A DNA stretch of 64,000 nt. It comes from Dactylonectria macrodidyma. Taxonomy: Eukaryota > Ascomycota > Sordariomycetes > Hypocreales > Nectriaceae. Each line of letters opens with the position of its first letter. Position 1 is the stretch's first letter. Under the pieces are notes generated by a model, which did not search any database, was not told the DNA's origin, and worked only from the letters and a program-made list of their open reading frames with translations. The translations under genes were made by a program, and so were the position numbers. Shown here piece by piece: positions 45,544 to 57,296 of the stretch. The DNA lies in contig JAGMUV010000004.1 in the NCBI GenBank assembly GCA_020744425.1, positions 1,550,001-1,614,000 on the forward strand. The letters run 5' to 3'.

Positions 45544-46158
45544 ATGTCTATCGAAACACTCTCCACCGTATTCCAGTCAGCGCGTCTTAGCTACCGCGCA
45601 TTTGAGAACAACGAAGATGATAAGAAGTTTCTCTCTACGTATATTGAGAACGACCCCACCGTCGCCGCGTTCGCTCACGCCTCCCTTTTGAAACCAAGGA
45701 ACAAGCAAGCAACCGAAACATTGGCGGAGACCATATTCAAGTCGACTATGGCTGTCATGGTCCACGTTTCCAAGCCGGTTGACGACACCGAGAACTCAAC
45801 ATCGACACCAATTGGTATAGTAGTTCTCGGCGCCGGTGGCTTGCATCTGGATAACGTCCACAACCGCTGTATTGAATTCGGAATTCTTCTGGGCAAGCCG
45901 TATCAGAATCAAGGTTACGGCCAAGAGGCAACCAACTGGGCTCTGGACTGGGCGTTCCGTTTCGGGGGCTTTCACCGCGTTGAGCTCAAGACAATGTCAC
46001 ACAATCTGCGAGCCCAGCATGTGTACAAGAAATTGGGTTTTGTGGAAGAGGGTCGCGCCCGCGAGTCGCACTGGCATGACCGTAAGTGGTACGACATGCT
46101 TAGTTTTGGGATTCTAGAGAAGGAGTGGGCAGCTCTGAGGGGTCTAACAGACTCTTAA
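45544..46158 (+). CDS. GNAT-family N-acetyltransferase (RimJ/RimL type)
   Basis: Single-exon 204-aa enzyme transferring acetyl from acetyl-CoA to an amine. The GNAT core is clear: strand 4 'HNRCIEFGILLG', the acetyl-CoA pyrophosphate loop QNQGYGQEA (Q/RxxGxG/A), WALDWAFRFGGFHRVEL, and the strand-5/helix-4 unit SHNLRAQHVYKKLGFVEEGR followed by WYDMLSFGI. This is the RimJ/RimL subfamily seen in many fungi for small-molecule or protein N-terminal acetylation. The ATG is preceded by CCAAC, acceptable for a fungal start. Substrate unknown. Confidence 0.92.
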   Translation: MSIETLSTVFQSARLSYRAFENNEDDKKFLSTYIENDPTVAAFAHASLLKPRNKQATETLAETIFKSTMAVMVHVSKPVDDTENSTSTPIGIVVLGAGGLHLDNVHNRCIEFGILLGKPYQNQGYGQEATNWALDWAFRFGGFHRVELKTMSHNLRAQHVYKKLGFVEEGRARESHWHDRKWYDMLSFGILEKEWAALRGLTDS

Positions 46159-47771
46159 TGCAGTGCCTGAAGGATTTCAATTCCTTCAAGTATCTCCCAA
46201 GGCCAATCAATCCTTATATGTCATGTTGACTGTAGTGGCCGAGCTTAGAATTAATATTACCATTAGCGGGAGCATCCGCACTTGCTTCTGTCAAATCAAC
46301 AATCACTTACTTTGATCTACCCACGTGAAGGTTCTATGCCCGGATCTCAGCATTGGCCACGACCTTCTGCAGAAGGCTGAGTTTCGCATGATATCTTGAG
46401 TCTGAATTTAGGAAAATCACAGTGGCTGAAGCTGCTAGGGAAAAGGGAGTGGGATTTCCTACTTTGAGTAGTAGGGATACTCAAAACTATTGTTGATTTA
46501 CTTACCTGTGCATTGTCGCAGTGTTAATTTCGGTTGATTCTGACTGCCTAAGCTACGTGTAGCTGGTAGTGGCCATCAGCCAGCAGCTGCTTGAAATTTC
46601 TAGCTTTTGCTAATTATAGGTTCAAGGGGCTTAATGACTGGCGGAGATTTCCCTCATATAGATGGATTCCTGTAGCCGGGACAGCGTCGATACTCAATCA
46701 AGAAGCGAACCCAGTCACATCTCGTTCTAAAAATAGTACTTGAGAAACGGGATTTTCAATGGTTTACTTGGCCCTCCTACACGGGATGTTTCTTGCTCAC
46801 ATCTAGTTAACTGATTGCAGACTTTTTCGATTAATGAAGCAACCTGTTAGTACTTTGTAGTCCAGGTTGTGGCCCAACATATTCGTAACGCTGTCGGTCA
46901 AGCCCAAGGGTTCAGTACCGCACCTACAAAATGGGCGCTCAAAGAGGAAACTCATGACGCTACGTTTGAGATGCGATTGACAGGTGCCTGCCATGCCCAC
47001 GCGCCGGAAGATAACCATAGCCAACATAACAAGCTTAGACTATTTCCCTTCCATATTCGAGGAATGGGTGTTGCCGTAGCAGAAGCCAATTAATCTTCGG
47101 CAAAAAGTCCGAACTTGCCCAGTCATCCTAGCATGTGTTGACTCACCTAGGACCTCTCTGACTGTGCCCTCATATCAGTGTCGTGCAGATTCCACAAGAC
47201 AAGGAGCACGAGCCTAAGGTGCTAAGTGGGCAAGCCACCTGTACTCCATAATTAATCGAATTATGTTGGTGGCTACGGAGTATAACGCGTGACAATCCCA
47301 GTAATCTGCATGGGGCTCCTATTTTGCAGATTTTACTGTAACAAATTCTTATCATCAAACCTAGCAAACCCCGTCTAGCTCGCCCCACTTGGGCAACAAA
47401 GAAAGGTTTGATTACGTTGCCCTCGCACCCTCGCAAATGTCACCGCCCCTGCCGCTCGCAAGGGCCGGAGTATACGCAAACTCGCAACCAATGCCAAGAG
47501 CTTCAGCACCTCATATTTGGTACCCACGACGCGCGTCGACTTTGCCAAGCACAAGATCCCCTCCTGCGCGGTTTTTCTCTCACACTTCGGTCCCATAATT
47601 GACGAGGACACCGTCGTTGACACCGAACAACTAAGACATCTGGGTTACACGATATTCTAGAGTCTGCCTCATTCGTTGGCTTGACAAGATGTCTGACCAT
47701 GTAAGATGCTACAAAGCTATTTGAGAACCGGAGTGTCGCTAACAAAGTGGCTTTCGTAGCGAGGAGCTTAT
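46159..47771. other. Intergenic, 1.6 kb, one unassigned open stretch
   Basis: Mostly featureless. Around 47,495-47,660 one plus-strand frame reads like a protein piece (PTTRVDFAKHKI, AVFLSHFGPIIDEDTVV, then a stop), but it lacks a start and I could not match it to a family. It could be a decayed exon. No repeats found. Confidence 0.4.
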
Positions 47772-49621
47772 ATGCTACTTTCAGCCGACGACACCAAAAC
47801 CGACGGTCGAATCTCGAAGACGTTTACATGGCTCGGAGAGCATATGCAACACGTCCGCCAAAGACGCCGCTTCCTTCTATTACTTAGTTGCGCTACTTTG
47901 GTCACGTTGGTTATCCACTTCCACGCAACGCCATCTAACACAAAACTGCCGCCAACTAACCAGCATCTTGAACGTCTCGCCGATGTTCATTTGGCCCGCC
48001 TGAGTGCCCCTCTCACTGGATATGAGTTCAGTACTCGCCATAACGAGACAGCTTTCATTGTCGGCAACCATCACGCCGTCTCAGGCCGCTACCCACACGA
48101 CTACCAATGGGTCGAGCCCGAGTCTAGGCTTCCCTTCAAGCATATTATGCGCACAAACGGCATGAACAACAATGCAATGGGGAGGATGCCAGCAGGTAGC
48201 CCATACGATGTATTAATTGTGGCGAGGGGGCGGAATGATCGTTACATTGACCCGACAGAGAACATCCCTTATGCGAATCTCACCATTGTTGGGTGAGTGA
48301 TTGCTACTCTTCCTTACCTTGCATAACACTTGCTTACCACCCCGTCTCTCTCATCCACCAGGTTCTTTGCCAATTTCAATCCCACAACCAAGACTTGGGA
48401 GAGGGCAGGACCTGAGCCGTACGTACTTGAACTCCCGGTCTGGAGGCAGTTCCCTCGTCCTTGCAAGAACCTTGTCAACGGTGGCGCTGCAGATCCTCGA
48501 TTCATCTGGTCTGACGCTGGCGAGCCGCTTGCAGTTATCGGAACCAGTTCGAAGGTCCCAGGTGTGTGCAAGGCCATTGGGCTTGTTGACTTGCGTGCTG
48601 TTTGGCCTGGACTGAAAGCACATCTCAAGGAGATCGGATACGGCGACATTCCCATGCAATTTAACACCTTCACCGAAGTCGGCAAGGAGGGGATGAAGAT
48701 GCCTTATGAGAAAAACTGGGCACCATTCTTCCCCGGGCCTGAACCAGCCACGCCCGCAACTCAACAATTGCCGTGGTACTCATCCCTCTTTGGGTCAAGG
48801 CAGACATATCCCGCAACTCAGTCATGGCCCCTCTTCGCCGCGAAGATCGCCAATCGATCTATTGTGGAGGTGGACACAAGCCTGGATACCAGCCAGAGGG
48901 CGCCAGGTTCTTACGTCCTGGCAAAAGAAATTGATCTCTCATTGCGTACCAATAATTCGGCCTCAATGGCGGATTCGAGCTGTCTGATGCGATCATTGCC
49001 GCATTCATGGGATCCAAGAACACTCCACCAAGCAACACCATTCTACCGTGTCACATTCTGTCCTCGTAACACGTGTGTTCCTAGTCGAGAGAACACAGTC
49101 CTCCTCGGGCTTATTCATCGCAAAATGGGACGCAAGAGCTATCGCAGGTGAGTGGCTTCGCCCGGCATACAGAACTTCTTTCTTATGATTAGAGAATGTC
49201 TGACTGACCGTCATTTTCTCTTTAGAATGTTTGTTACAATGAGCACCGACGCACCTTTCCAGATCTTGTCTGTGTCGCCGCCACTACATTTTGGTGAGCA
49301 TGGAACCCCCCTACCCAACCCGGGGATTATCTATAATTGGAAGCTGACTTGTTGTTGCTGACAGGCTCTGTGGAGATTGACGATGACGTCGTCTTCTCTG
49401 TTTCAATGGCCTTCTTTCCTACTAAGAGCGTTAGCGAATTAGTAGAAGGCGAATCCCCATTTGGGGAATCACAGGATCTGCCGGGTGGTTACCTAGCGCA
49501 TGGATGGTTGGATGACACAATTGTCGTGGGAGCAGGACTCCGCGACGAAGCATACGATAGCATTCACTTGCCTGTGAGGACCGCACTACGGGGCCACACT
49601 TTGTGCGGAAGTGGAGTGTAA
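47772..49621 (+). CDS. Type II membrane protein, putative glycan-active (BMT/GH130-like)
   Basis: 543 aa in four exons (47772-48292, 48362-49147, 49226-49293 and 49365-49621; 544 codons). A short basic N-terminus precedes one transmembrane segment (about residues 37-54, FLLLLSCATLVTLVIHF), so the bulk should face the secretory lumen. The luminal part has DPRFIWSDAGEPLAVIG, then ATPFYRVTFCPR, IHRKMG, and FVTMSTDAPFQILSVSPPLHFG, and near the end HGWLDDTIVVGAGLRDE. Repeated 'sequence then DD..V' units are reminiscent of beta-propeller mannosyltransferases and phosphorylases (fungal BMT, GH130). I recognise the style but not the exact family, so the function is tentative: cell-wall or glycan modification. 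Confidence 0.7.
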
Positions 49622-50161
49622 GAGCGGATAGGGTGAGAACTGCGAAGTTCTATGGATTTAATAATAGTCGTAAAACATAGATAGATTTGATGGACTACAT
49701 AGAAATGGGCTTCAAGACCGATAACAGGAGTGTTCTGTGCCTCGTTTCCAGGATTCTTTCGTACATGGACCAGCCTTTATCTCATTAGAAGTGGATTTTA
49801 GGCCAACTAAAAGCTGACTGGATTGCACTCTTTATCTAAATTAAATACGGGAGCACATTGAAAGAAAAGTGTAATATTTCTCCGTGGGTGCCCATGGGCT
49901 CATTGATCAATGGCCGTCACAATATCACCAGTCCATCATGACACAGCCTTGTTTATGCATGAATGATGTCTTGAGGAATGTCCTAACAGTTCAAGCACCT
50001 CTCCTCACAGGGTTGCTAACTGCATTTACACAGACGCAGCCGCAAAATCATTTCACCGACCAGGCCGCTTGCTCCCTATGGCCTAGTGCGTGTAAACACG
50101 CGTCTGTACGACCCAAACGCAAACCCCCCAAAATACTAAAACAATTCGAAAAAAGCACTCG
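49622..50161. other. Intergenic, no gene seen
   Basis: 540 bp between two plus-strand genes, AT-rich near 49,800-49,880. Presumed terminator of the first and promoter of the HET gene. Confidence 0.45.
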
Positions 50162-52084
50162 ATGGACACCGTCAGTGGCATCTATCCGGCCTATGCATCT
50201 CTCAAAGACGGGCAAATCCGGCTCCTACGCTTAAACCCCACTGCGGACAGCAGCAGTCCTGTCCGATGCAACTTCATAGTCGTCTCCATGGCTAACAAGC
50301 CATGTTACGAAGCTCTCTCTTACGTCTGGGGAGAAACCTCCCATCCGAAGACTATCAGAATGGAAGACGTAGTAGTTACAGTTACCAACAACTTGTTCCT
50401 CGCGTTGTCAAACTTGAGACGTCAAGATAAAGACCGCGTTCTATGGGTTGATGCACTATGCATCAATCAGGAAGACATCAACGAGCGCTCACGGCAAGTC
50501 AGCCTAATGGGGAGCATATATAAAGAAGCTCAAAGCGTCGCGGTCTATCTAGGACAAAAGTGGGACGGTCACGACATCGCTTTTGACTACCTCGAGCTCG
50601 CAGCTGAGCAGAGTGACTATCACTTTTCCCCATCATTGACACCACGTTTAGAGGTCAGTTTCTCATAGATACACGGGTATCAAGGCAGGAAATAATTCCT
50701 ACCTGTTCAATCAGAATTCCTGACTCGCTTCATAATGGTTCATGTTTCATGAAGCTATACTGACAGACGCTAGGTGCGCGGCAATGATGCCTCATCAACA
50801 ATAATGAGAGAAAACCTAATCAGGTTCTTTGAATCGCAATGGTTCCGTCGAGTCTGGACCGTGCAAGAATATGTCCTTGCAAGGAGAGCCACGTTTCAAT
50901 ACGGGAGCACTCTGATTGAGAGCCAGCGCGTTCAAGACGCTTTTAGCAATCTTAGAAACCACGCTGCAATGGATTGCTGTGGAAGGCACGCCTCTATTCT
51001 CGAAGAGTGTCCTGTTTATGGCACAAACTTATTCTTCGCACTGTCCCGTATTGACGACCTCGACAGTATGAGGAGGTACAGGAATCAAAACGACGTCCTA
51101 GAAACGTTGTCGATGTACCGCCAGCGAGGATGTTCAGACCCCCGCGACAGAGTCTACGGAATCCTAGGCATGGATTTCAGAGGCTACGGGAGCCAGATTC
51201 GACCCGACTATTCGATCGAGGTGAAGGAACTGTTCGTCCAACTTGCGCAAGAACAAATACAGCAAACCCAGTCACTGGACGTGCTTACTCATGTGCTGCG
51301 CGGCGAGGACTCAGTACCTGGACTTCCCTCATATGTACCGGACTGGAACATCTCTTTGACTCCCATCACTCTGTTTCGATGCAAAGGGCGCGCATTGATG
51401 TTGATGTACTACAATGCATCAGCAGGTGTCGCTGCTGAGTTCAAGTTAACCTTAGCGTCGCAGGCCACCTCAAAGGGAATAATTGTAGACGAAATCAAAA
51501 CGGTTGGCATGATCACTAGCTTTTCAAAAATCGAAGATGCAGCGCGCACGAAGGCCATCGTAGACGAGGCACGCTCGTTGTCGGGGTTGCCCAGCCGGCT
51601 TCCAGTGTCCTTCCAAGAGGCCAACGCTGAAGAGATTGCCTTCTGGCAGACTCTTTGTGGAAACCTATCCACTCATATGCACAACGGAGTTGGCGTTTAC
51701 GAGTTTGCCGATCCCCCTGTTGACTATGAACGGTACCTGCGATGGAGTCGTCTCGTTGAGTCACACGCAAGTCACGAACTGGATCTGCCCACTGCTGATG
51801 TGGAAGTATTTGGTAATACCTTGCTGCCAAACATAGCTGCGAGGAGGTTTATGCGCACCAGGACGGGTCTCATGGGCTTTGTTCCCGCAGAGTCTCTTCC
51901 CGGTGATCCGGTGGTGGTTCTCGCTGGAGGCAAGGTACCGTATGTCCTCCGCAAGCAACCAAACACAGACAATAGCAACTCGGATGTGGCCTATTCTTTC
52001 CTTGGAGATGCGTACGTCACTGGGCTAATGAATGGGGAGGCTATTCAAAAGGGGCCAATTTGGACGTCTCTCAACCTAGTCTGA
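50162..52084 (+). CDS. HET-domain (heterokaryon incompatibility) protein, intact
   Basis: 600 aa, two exons (50162-50653 and 50774-52084; 601 codons). The N-terminal HET domain (PF06985) covers about residues 42-200: YEALSYVWGE, then NLRRQDKDRVLWVDALCINQEDINERSRQVSLMG, IYKEAQSVAVYLG, and after the intron WFRRVWTVQEYVLAR. The middle has DPRDRVYGILGM, typical of HET proteins, and the C-terminal third is the usual variable region ending with GDPVVVLAGGKVPYVLR. HET proteins trigger programmed cell death on non-self recognition during hyphal fusion; the TIR-like fold suggests NAD-related enzymatic activity, which is inference. The partner gene is not evident. Its stop lies 32 bp from the stop of the convergent esterase. 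Confidence 0.93.
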
Positions 52085-52116
52085 ACAGCAAGAGAATAGC
52101 CTGATGTTTGGTTGCT

Positions 52117-53916
52117 TTAATTCAACAAACTGATTTTTCCTACTGCCAGAGCCATGAATACCTGGTCTATTACCTTGTGATCCAATGTTTCGAGAAATTC
52201 CACTTGTCTCATTCGTCTTCTTGATCCCAAGGCCACGTCGTCGAGTTGACGGAACTCACCCCACGGCCCGAACGCAGCGGACAAATCTAGAGACCAAGGC
52301 TCCTCAGAGTGAATAAACTCAATCCACTTCTTGCGCATCTGGATCCCAGTTTTGTGTACAGTAGGCGAAAAAGACAGATCGAAACCTCCGAAAAGTACAA
52401 TGAGATCGAGACCGTGATGTGATCCGCTTGACGGTTGCCAGGGGTTGAGCTCGTCCAGAAGGCATCGGAAGACAGGTTTCTGTGCCATGCGCCACATTTG
52501 TGTCATCTTTTTGATTGGGAGGACGAATCTGCAATCGTTGAGGAAATCGAGAGCCCCGGTCTTGGATGCGGATGGTCTCTCTAAATGGATGTTGTACAGT
52601 CGCTTCAGTTCAGGCCCGTTTTCACCAGCTAAGTCAAATGCATTCACAATGACATTAGTGTCCGTAGCCCACATGCCTCTATGCCAGAGGATTGCCTTTC
52701 TTTATCAGCGTGTTGTCTTCAACTTCGGTTTCAAGGGGTTCATACCTCGTTTTGGACGTCACTTAATAGTAGCCTCTCTGCAGCCCCAGTGGAATGCTGC
52801 CAGTTCTCAAGACGTGGATCTTCTTGAATATACCAGGACTGGATGCCAGATTGCTTCAACGCCTCTATGACAATTGAAACGGGGGCAGAGCGCAGGTTGT
52901 AGTCACCAAGCCCTCGAAGATGCTTCTGGACCAGCTGGCGCATAGCCGAGGACTTATCTTGCGGCAAGGGAGGCGACAGATGCAAGGAGCCCGATGATAG
53001 GATATACTGCCTAGCAGGGGCTTCTGTTACTAGGTGTGCATGACTGAACACTGCTCCGGCACTCTCTCCAGCGACTGTAACTCGATTCTTGACACAGAAG
53101 TCAGCGCAAAACATCCCTTCAAACCTTTGCTATTGCGCTACACCTACCGGGTCGCCCCCAAAGCCAGATATATGGTTTTGCACCCATTTCAAAGCCAATG
53201 CCTGGTCCTGTAAAGACAGGTTCTTGGAGCTTGTATCGTCGCCAAATGCGAAGATGTTGAGCCTGTACTGAATGGCAACCACAATAATAGATTTCCCTAG
53301 ATGCAAGGAATCCTCCACGATCTTGGTCATATCTAGAAGATCAGTATCAATAAGCTGTGCAAAGTTTTGCGAGTCAAACCGAAACTAGCCGAATATCTAG
53401 GATCGAGAAACGTACCACAGACTCCAGATGCTGCACTCCCGAATGTCACCGCTTGCGAGCCACCTAACAGTTGAATTAGCCTACAATGACATTGTGTAAG
53501 CGCTGTATGAACATACCATGTATCCATACCATGACAGGCAGCTTCTTGGTCGCGACAGTAAGATGTGTCTTCGGTATGACAACGTCCAGGTTCAGACACT
53601 GATATTCGTCCTCAGGCTCTATCGGAAGCGCATGTTCGCGAGGAATCCGAAGGAGATGGCCGACATCTATGGGAACCTGCGGGCATCGAGGGCTGATGAC
53701 CAGGTAGCATCGTCAGCATAATTCGGGATGCTACAGAATGTTGGGAAGCTACCCATAGCGAGTACAGTCGAGTCTCTCTGGGTATGTCGTAATGGTCTGC
53801 GGCTGGGCAAATCGCTCGGGGATTTGACCGTAGGGGATGCCTCGAAACTGCACGACTGATGACATCTCGATACCGGTCAGAGTTGACTGTAGAGATCCAT
53901 GTTGGAGCGACAACAT
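52117..53916 (-). CDS. Type-B carboxylesterase, intact
   Basis: Serine hydrolase of the carboxylesterase/lipase family, 497 aa, no obvious signal peptide. Six exons on the minus strand: 53916-53753, 53692-53517, 53463-53416, 53332-53148, 53087-52746 and 52695-52117 (498 codons). Motifs: VVQFRGIPYG, EDEYQCLNLDVV, VWIHGGSQAVTFG (oxyanion hole), VVAIQYRLNIFAFG, HISGFGGDP and VAGESAG (nucleophile Ser), with the C-terminal His expected in the PWQPSSGSHHGLDL stretch. An earlier open stretch to 54,021 begins with GTG, so the ATG at 53,916 was chosen. It is the only undamaged copy of three esterase loci here, and its exon structure matches the relic at 3,891-4,660. Substrate unknown. Confidence 0.88.
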
Positions 53917-54420
53917 GATGTTATTGCCACCTGTTTTATCGTTTGAAGGATTGGAGAGAGCACAATTGTATTTACGGTGCTGCATAATTTGCGCCCCGCC
54001 CAGCGATAACGTTGAGCACACTACAATGCAATGTCAGGAGAGAGTTTACAATAGCAGGCTGAGAAGCGGGCAACCACAGACATAATTTGAAAGCGAGCGA
54101 GGCTAGAGCCCATCGACACTTGTGTAAACAACCCCGCATCGGCAAATCCGAAACGCCGAGGGATAACAACTTGCATCGTCTTCATCCTCTCTGACCCCAC
54201 ATTGACTGGTGGGGAAGCGGAAACAGCGATGTCAACCAGAAGAGGTTTATCATCATCTTTTTTTTTCTTAACGTGAAATGATCCATGCTTGCCCGTCAAT
54301 GTGATTAATTATTGAATAAGTTCTAAGAAGATATATGTTTACATGTGCAGAAGCGAGCCAGCAAGTGCATAACTACTGTGCCCAGCCTTGGTCATCCATC
54401 GACAATGCCGCCTCTACATC
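53917..54420. other. Intergenic between minus-strand esterase and coiled-coil gene
   Basis: About 500 bp with no supported gene; a T9 run near 54,260. It holds the esterase promoter and the 3' end of the coiled-coil gene. Confidence 0.45.
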
Positions 54421-55464
54421 TCATTGCGTCTCCTGGGAAACCCGCTCAAAAACCTTTTGTCTCTCAGCTTGCAGCAGCCTTCGTGCCTCCTCAAGGCTCT
54501 GTTCTCGCTCCTTCAGCTCTCCCTCGACCGCGTTCAGCCGATCTTTGGAGGCGGCGAGTCTATCCTGCAAAGCGCGGGCAAAGGTAGCCACCTCGGCCTG
54601 GCCACGCTTGATTTCTTCGTGAAACTGCATGTCCGTGACGATATTGTCGAAAAATACGTCGCGCATAATGTGGCCCTGGTTGATGCCGACTCTTGGCAGG
54701 TCATCAAAATGGGCGCGCGAAGTGAGAGTGCGCGCTTCACGGATCGCGATGTCGGCCTTGCTGAGGGCACTTCTCTCCATGGCATCGGCCAAGAGACCGC
54801 CGCCGAACAGGTCCATTCGAGAGGCGCTGCGAGCCTCTTCCATCTGTATGCTTGCGTACTTGACCCGCTCTACCGCCTTGAGGATCAGGGAGACGACGTT
54901 CTTTTCCTCTTCGTGCCGCACGCGCGTGTCGTGATACCTTTGGAGAGCCGAATCGCTCTGCTTTTCGAGCTCGTCTTCTTCGGGGAAGTGTGGCGTTGCG
55001 CCAGCAAAGATGGCATTGTACAGATTATCCAGCTCGCGCTGTGTGTTGCTATGAAGAGTGTCTGCTTCTTGGAGCTCTGTTCGAGTATTTTGTGCCTCTT
55101 CCAGCTGGAACTTGAGGTTGTTGTTGACCGTTGTGGTCTCATGCTGTTGCTGCAGCACATCGTAGTATTCTTCCTCCTCCTTTGCGGCCCTGGCTTCGAA
55201 CTTCTCCTTGCGGCCCGTGGCCTTGAACATGAAGCGGCGAACGTGTGAGTCGCGGTATTTAACGTGGTCGGCGAGCTCTGACACGCGCTTGGCCTCTAGG
55301 GTATTAAGCTGTTTGTTTGTTGTTGCAAGCTGAGCCTCTAGATCCTTAATGAAGCGGAGCTGCTCTTGCAGGGCGGGCGCCGCATGATCGGTCTGGGCAA
55401 GGACGAGCAGAAGCTCAGCGTTTCTTGCCGAGGCCTGCTGTATCTGTTGTTTGATGTCGGACAT
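54421..55464 (-). CDS. Coiled-coil protein of unknown function
   Basis: Single-exon 347-aa protein, start ATG at 55,464, stop at 54,421. The sequence is highly helical and charged: heptad-like stretches at about residues 1-65 (IQQASARNAELLLVLAQ, EAQLATTNKQLNTLEAK), 95-150 and 285-345 (LAASKDRLNAVEGELKEREQ). A conserved-looking middle contains FMFKATGRKEKFEARAAKEE, DNLYNAIFAGATPHFPEEDE and MDLFGGGLLADAMERSALSKAD. There is no signal peptide or membrane segment. It resembles uncharacterised fungal proteins with the 'HxxFPEEDxLE' centre; I know of no assigned function. No defects visible. Confidence 0.85.
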   Translation of the reverse strand: MSDIKQQIQQASARNAELLLVLAQTDHAAPALQEQLRFIKDLEAQLATTNKQLNTLEAKRVSELADHVKYRDSHVRRFMFKATGRKEKFEARAAKEEEEYYDVLQQQHETTTVNNNLKFQLEEAQNTRTELQEADTLHSNTQRELDNLYNAIFAGATPHFPEEDELEKQSDSALQRYHDTRVRHEEEKNVVSLILKAVERVKYASIQMEEARSASRMDLFGGGLLADAMERSALSKADIAIREARTLTSRAHFDDLPRVGINQGHIMRDVFFDNIVTDMQFHEEIKRGQAEVATFARALQDRLAASKDRLNAVEGELKEREQSLEEARRLLQAERQKVFERVSQETQ

Positions 55465-56246
55465 GTCCGGTGTTTTTAGTTCGGGATGATTTAGCTCGGG
55501 ATGTTAAGATGAAGCACTCCTCGCGTAGGAGAAATTAGGTTTGAAGTGTTGGTGCGGATAAAATTGCGTGGCTTCATTCACCAACTAATATATATTTTCT
55601 AGACCTAAGATTAATTATCAGCCTTCATTCGTCTCTACTCTTCCAGGCTGACAGTGTGACGCGAGGATGCCTTCAAATGCTTGGCAGTGGCGATGAGGCG
55701 AGGCTGTGCACTCGGTGAGTGCCAAAAGAAGCCTGTGATGTGATGCTCTAGACACCTATCACGCTGTATCAGTAGGTGCTTGCGCCACCATACCGCCTGT
55801 AAATGGATGAATATGGACGCCCTGGTGGCTGGGACTCACCATTTGCCCCCCCTGGAGCGATCCCTGCCACGTCTGTCAGGGAGGAGTTAGTGCCACAACA
55901 AGACAAGGCAGAGTGTTTGGCAGACTTTTGACAGCAGGGGTTACACTATTGTTGTGCGCTAAACTTGTAGGGTTTGATTAGGTTAGTATCAGGCTTCCCA
56001 GAATGTCCCACAATGTCACCGATCGCAGATGAATGGCCGTCGAGACTTCAGCCACCTCTTCACTACTGCAGGTACCTACTGATTCGAAGTATGCTGAAGC
56101 AGAGCTACTCTGCAAGCCGGGTTGTAAGGGTTGACGCAAGCCGCCAGGCGGCGTTGCACGTGGCATGAATGCTCTTCTTTGACAATGTAGAATAGAATAG
56201 AGCTGCACCCAGTTTTCCGATTTTTTAATGAAAGGTATTGCCGCAA
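55465..56246. other. Intergenic, no gene seen
   Basis: About 780 bp. Open frames at 55,974-56,262 on both strands lack family features. No repeats. Confidence 0.45.
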
Positions 56247-56782
56247 TTATAAGGTTGTACACTCGTTCCCTTCTGATCGCCTTGGGGTGTCTTCAATGGT
56301 GGCATTGTGGGAACTACCCTCCCGAGACATTCCTCGGGCCAATTCAACATCACTCTCGTATCTCATAATATGGCGGATAGGGAGATGCGAAGTATTCCTG
56401 ACGTTTGAACATGTCGATATTAATGCAAATCCCGCTTTCGGTTCTCCACTAGATTGCTGACTGGTTGACGATTTGTTGACACTCTCCTTGGTCCCATTTC
56501 GTCCAAAGTATGGTCGCAGAGACGGCAGACACGCAATCAAAAGCCCAAGATTGGCCTCAAGAGTGGTCCACGATGCTGCAGTACTGTTAGCAAAATACAC
56601 TTTTCACAAAGGACACTCCAGCATGAGGGTGAGGTAGACGGCAAGTTACCAATTGTGCGCACTGAAATGACGTAGTCCTTCTTGAGATCAGCGAGATGTA
56701 GCGAACGATGGGAATCGCCATCGTAGTGATGCATGCCTAAAAGGAACGTTGCATATAATCCAGCCTTGAGGTTTTGAGCCAT
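56247..56782 (-). pseudogene. Fungal rhodopsin-like (PTH11-type) membrane protein relic
   Basis: Only the last two transmembrane segments and tail are recognisable. From 56,782: AQNLKAGLYATFLLG, then a short stretch whose better reading lies in another frame (TTMAIPIVRYISLIS), then an intron of about 50 bp near 56,600-56,650, then ASWTTLEANLGLLIACLPSLRPYF. The motif 'W..lE.nlglicaclPtLrP' marks the C-terminus of fungal rhodopsin-fold integral membrane proteins (PF20684-like). At under 200 aa with internal frameshifts it lacks TM1-5 and cannot function. Confidence 0.65.
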
Positions 56783-56975
56783 GTTGTTGATTCCGTGTAA
56801 GACGAGCGATGGTAGTATAAAAACCGCTATTGTCAGTTCTTATTGAAAATGATCATTTTTTGTTGTCTTGCCAAGTAAATCCCAAAGCTATGAAGGACCC
56901 AAGTCGATGTAGGTGCTCCAAGAGGGGACCTGCCCAGACGGAAAATATACATGCACACATACATACATACATACA

Positions 56976-57009
<34 letters not shown>

Positions 57010-57296
57010 AAACCGATCGTCACAAATTGAGGCACAAGCTAGAGCATCTCCATTAAGCAGCCAGTTAAGGCGGAGCTGGGATGATATAAGACTGTTGTCG
57101 CATTGGGGGCGGTGCAGCAGGCAGACGAGGGGTACCTACACAACCCCGCAATAACCAGTCAGTCCACTATCCATCCAAATAACCAAAGGCGCCTTTATTA
57201 ATTAATAAACTCACCAATCCAAAAGATCTAGCCCTTGTCATTTAATATTCAAATCCATATGATCCCCCAGTCACCATAGAGTCTGGAGCCTCAATC
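56783..57296. other. Intergenic with a tetranucleotide microsatellite
   Basis: 514 bp upstream of the frameshifted HET gene, including the (CATA)n tract. Nothing else recognised. Confidence 0.45.
56957..57005 (+). repeat. (CATA)n microsatellite, about 12 units
   Basis: Uninterrupted ACATACATACAT pattern. A length-variable marker; no coding role. Confidence 0.95.

Noticed and set aside
47495..47660. Protein-like open stretch (AVFLSHFGPIIDEDTVV)
   Set aside because: No start, no supported exon partners and no family match; noted only as a possible decayed exon.
48950..49060. Alternative frame in the type II membrane protein (reading FGLNGGFELSDAIIAAFMGS)
   Set aside because: It ends in a stop and cannot be spliced to both neighbours; the main frame continues into ATPFYRVTFCPR and keeps the whole gene in phase.
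53917..54021. Upstream extension of the intact carboxylesterase
   Set aside because: The open stretch starts with GTG, not ATG; residues do not resemble a signal peptide or the family start.
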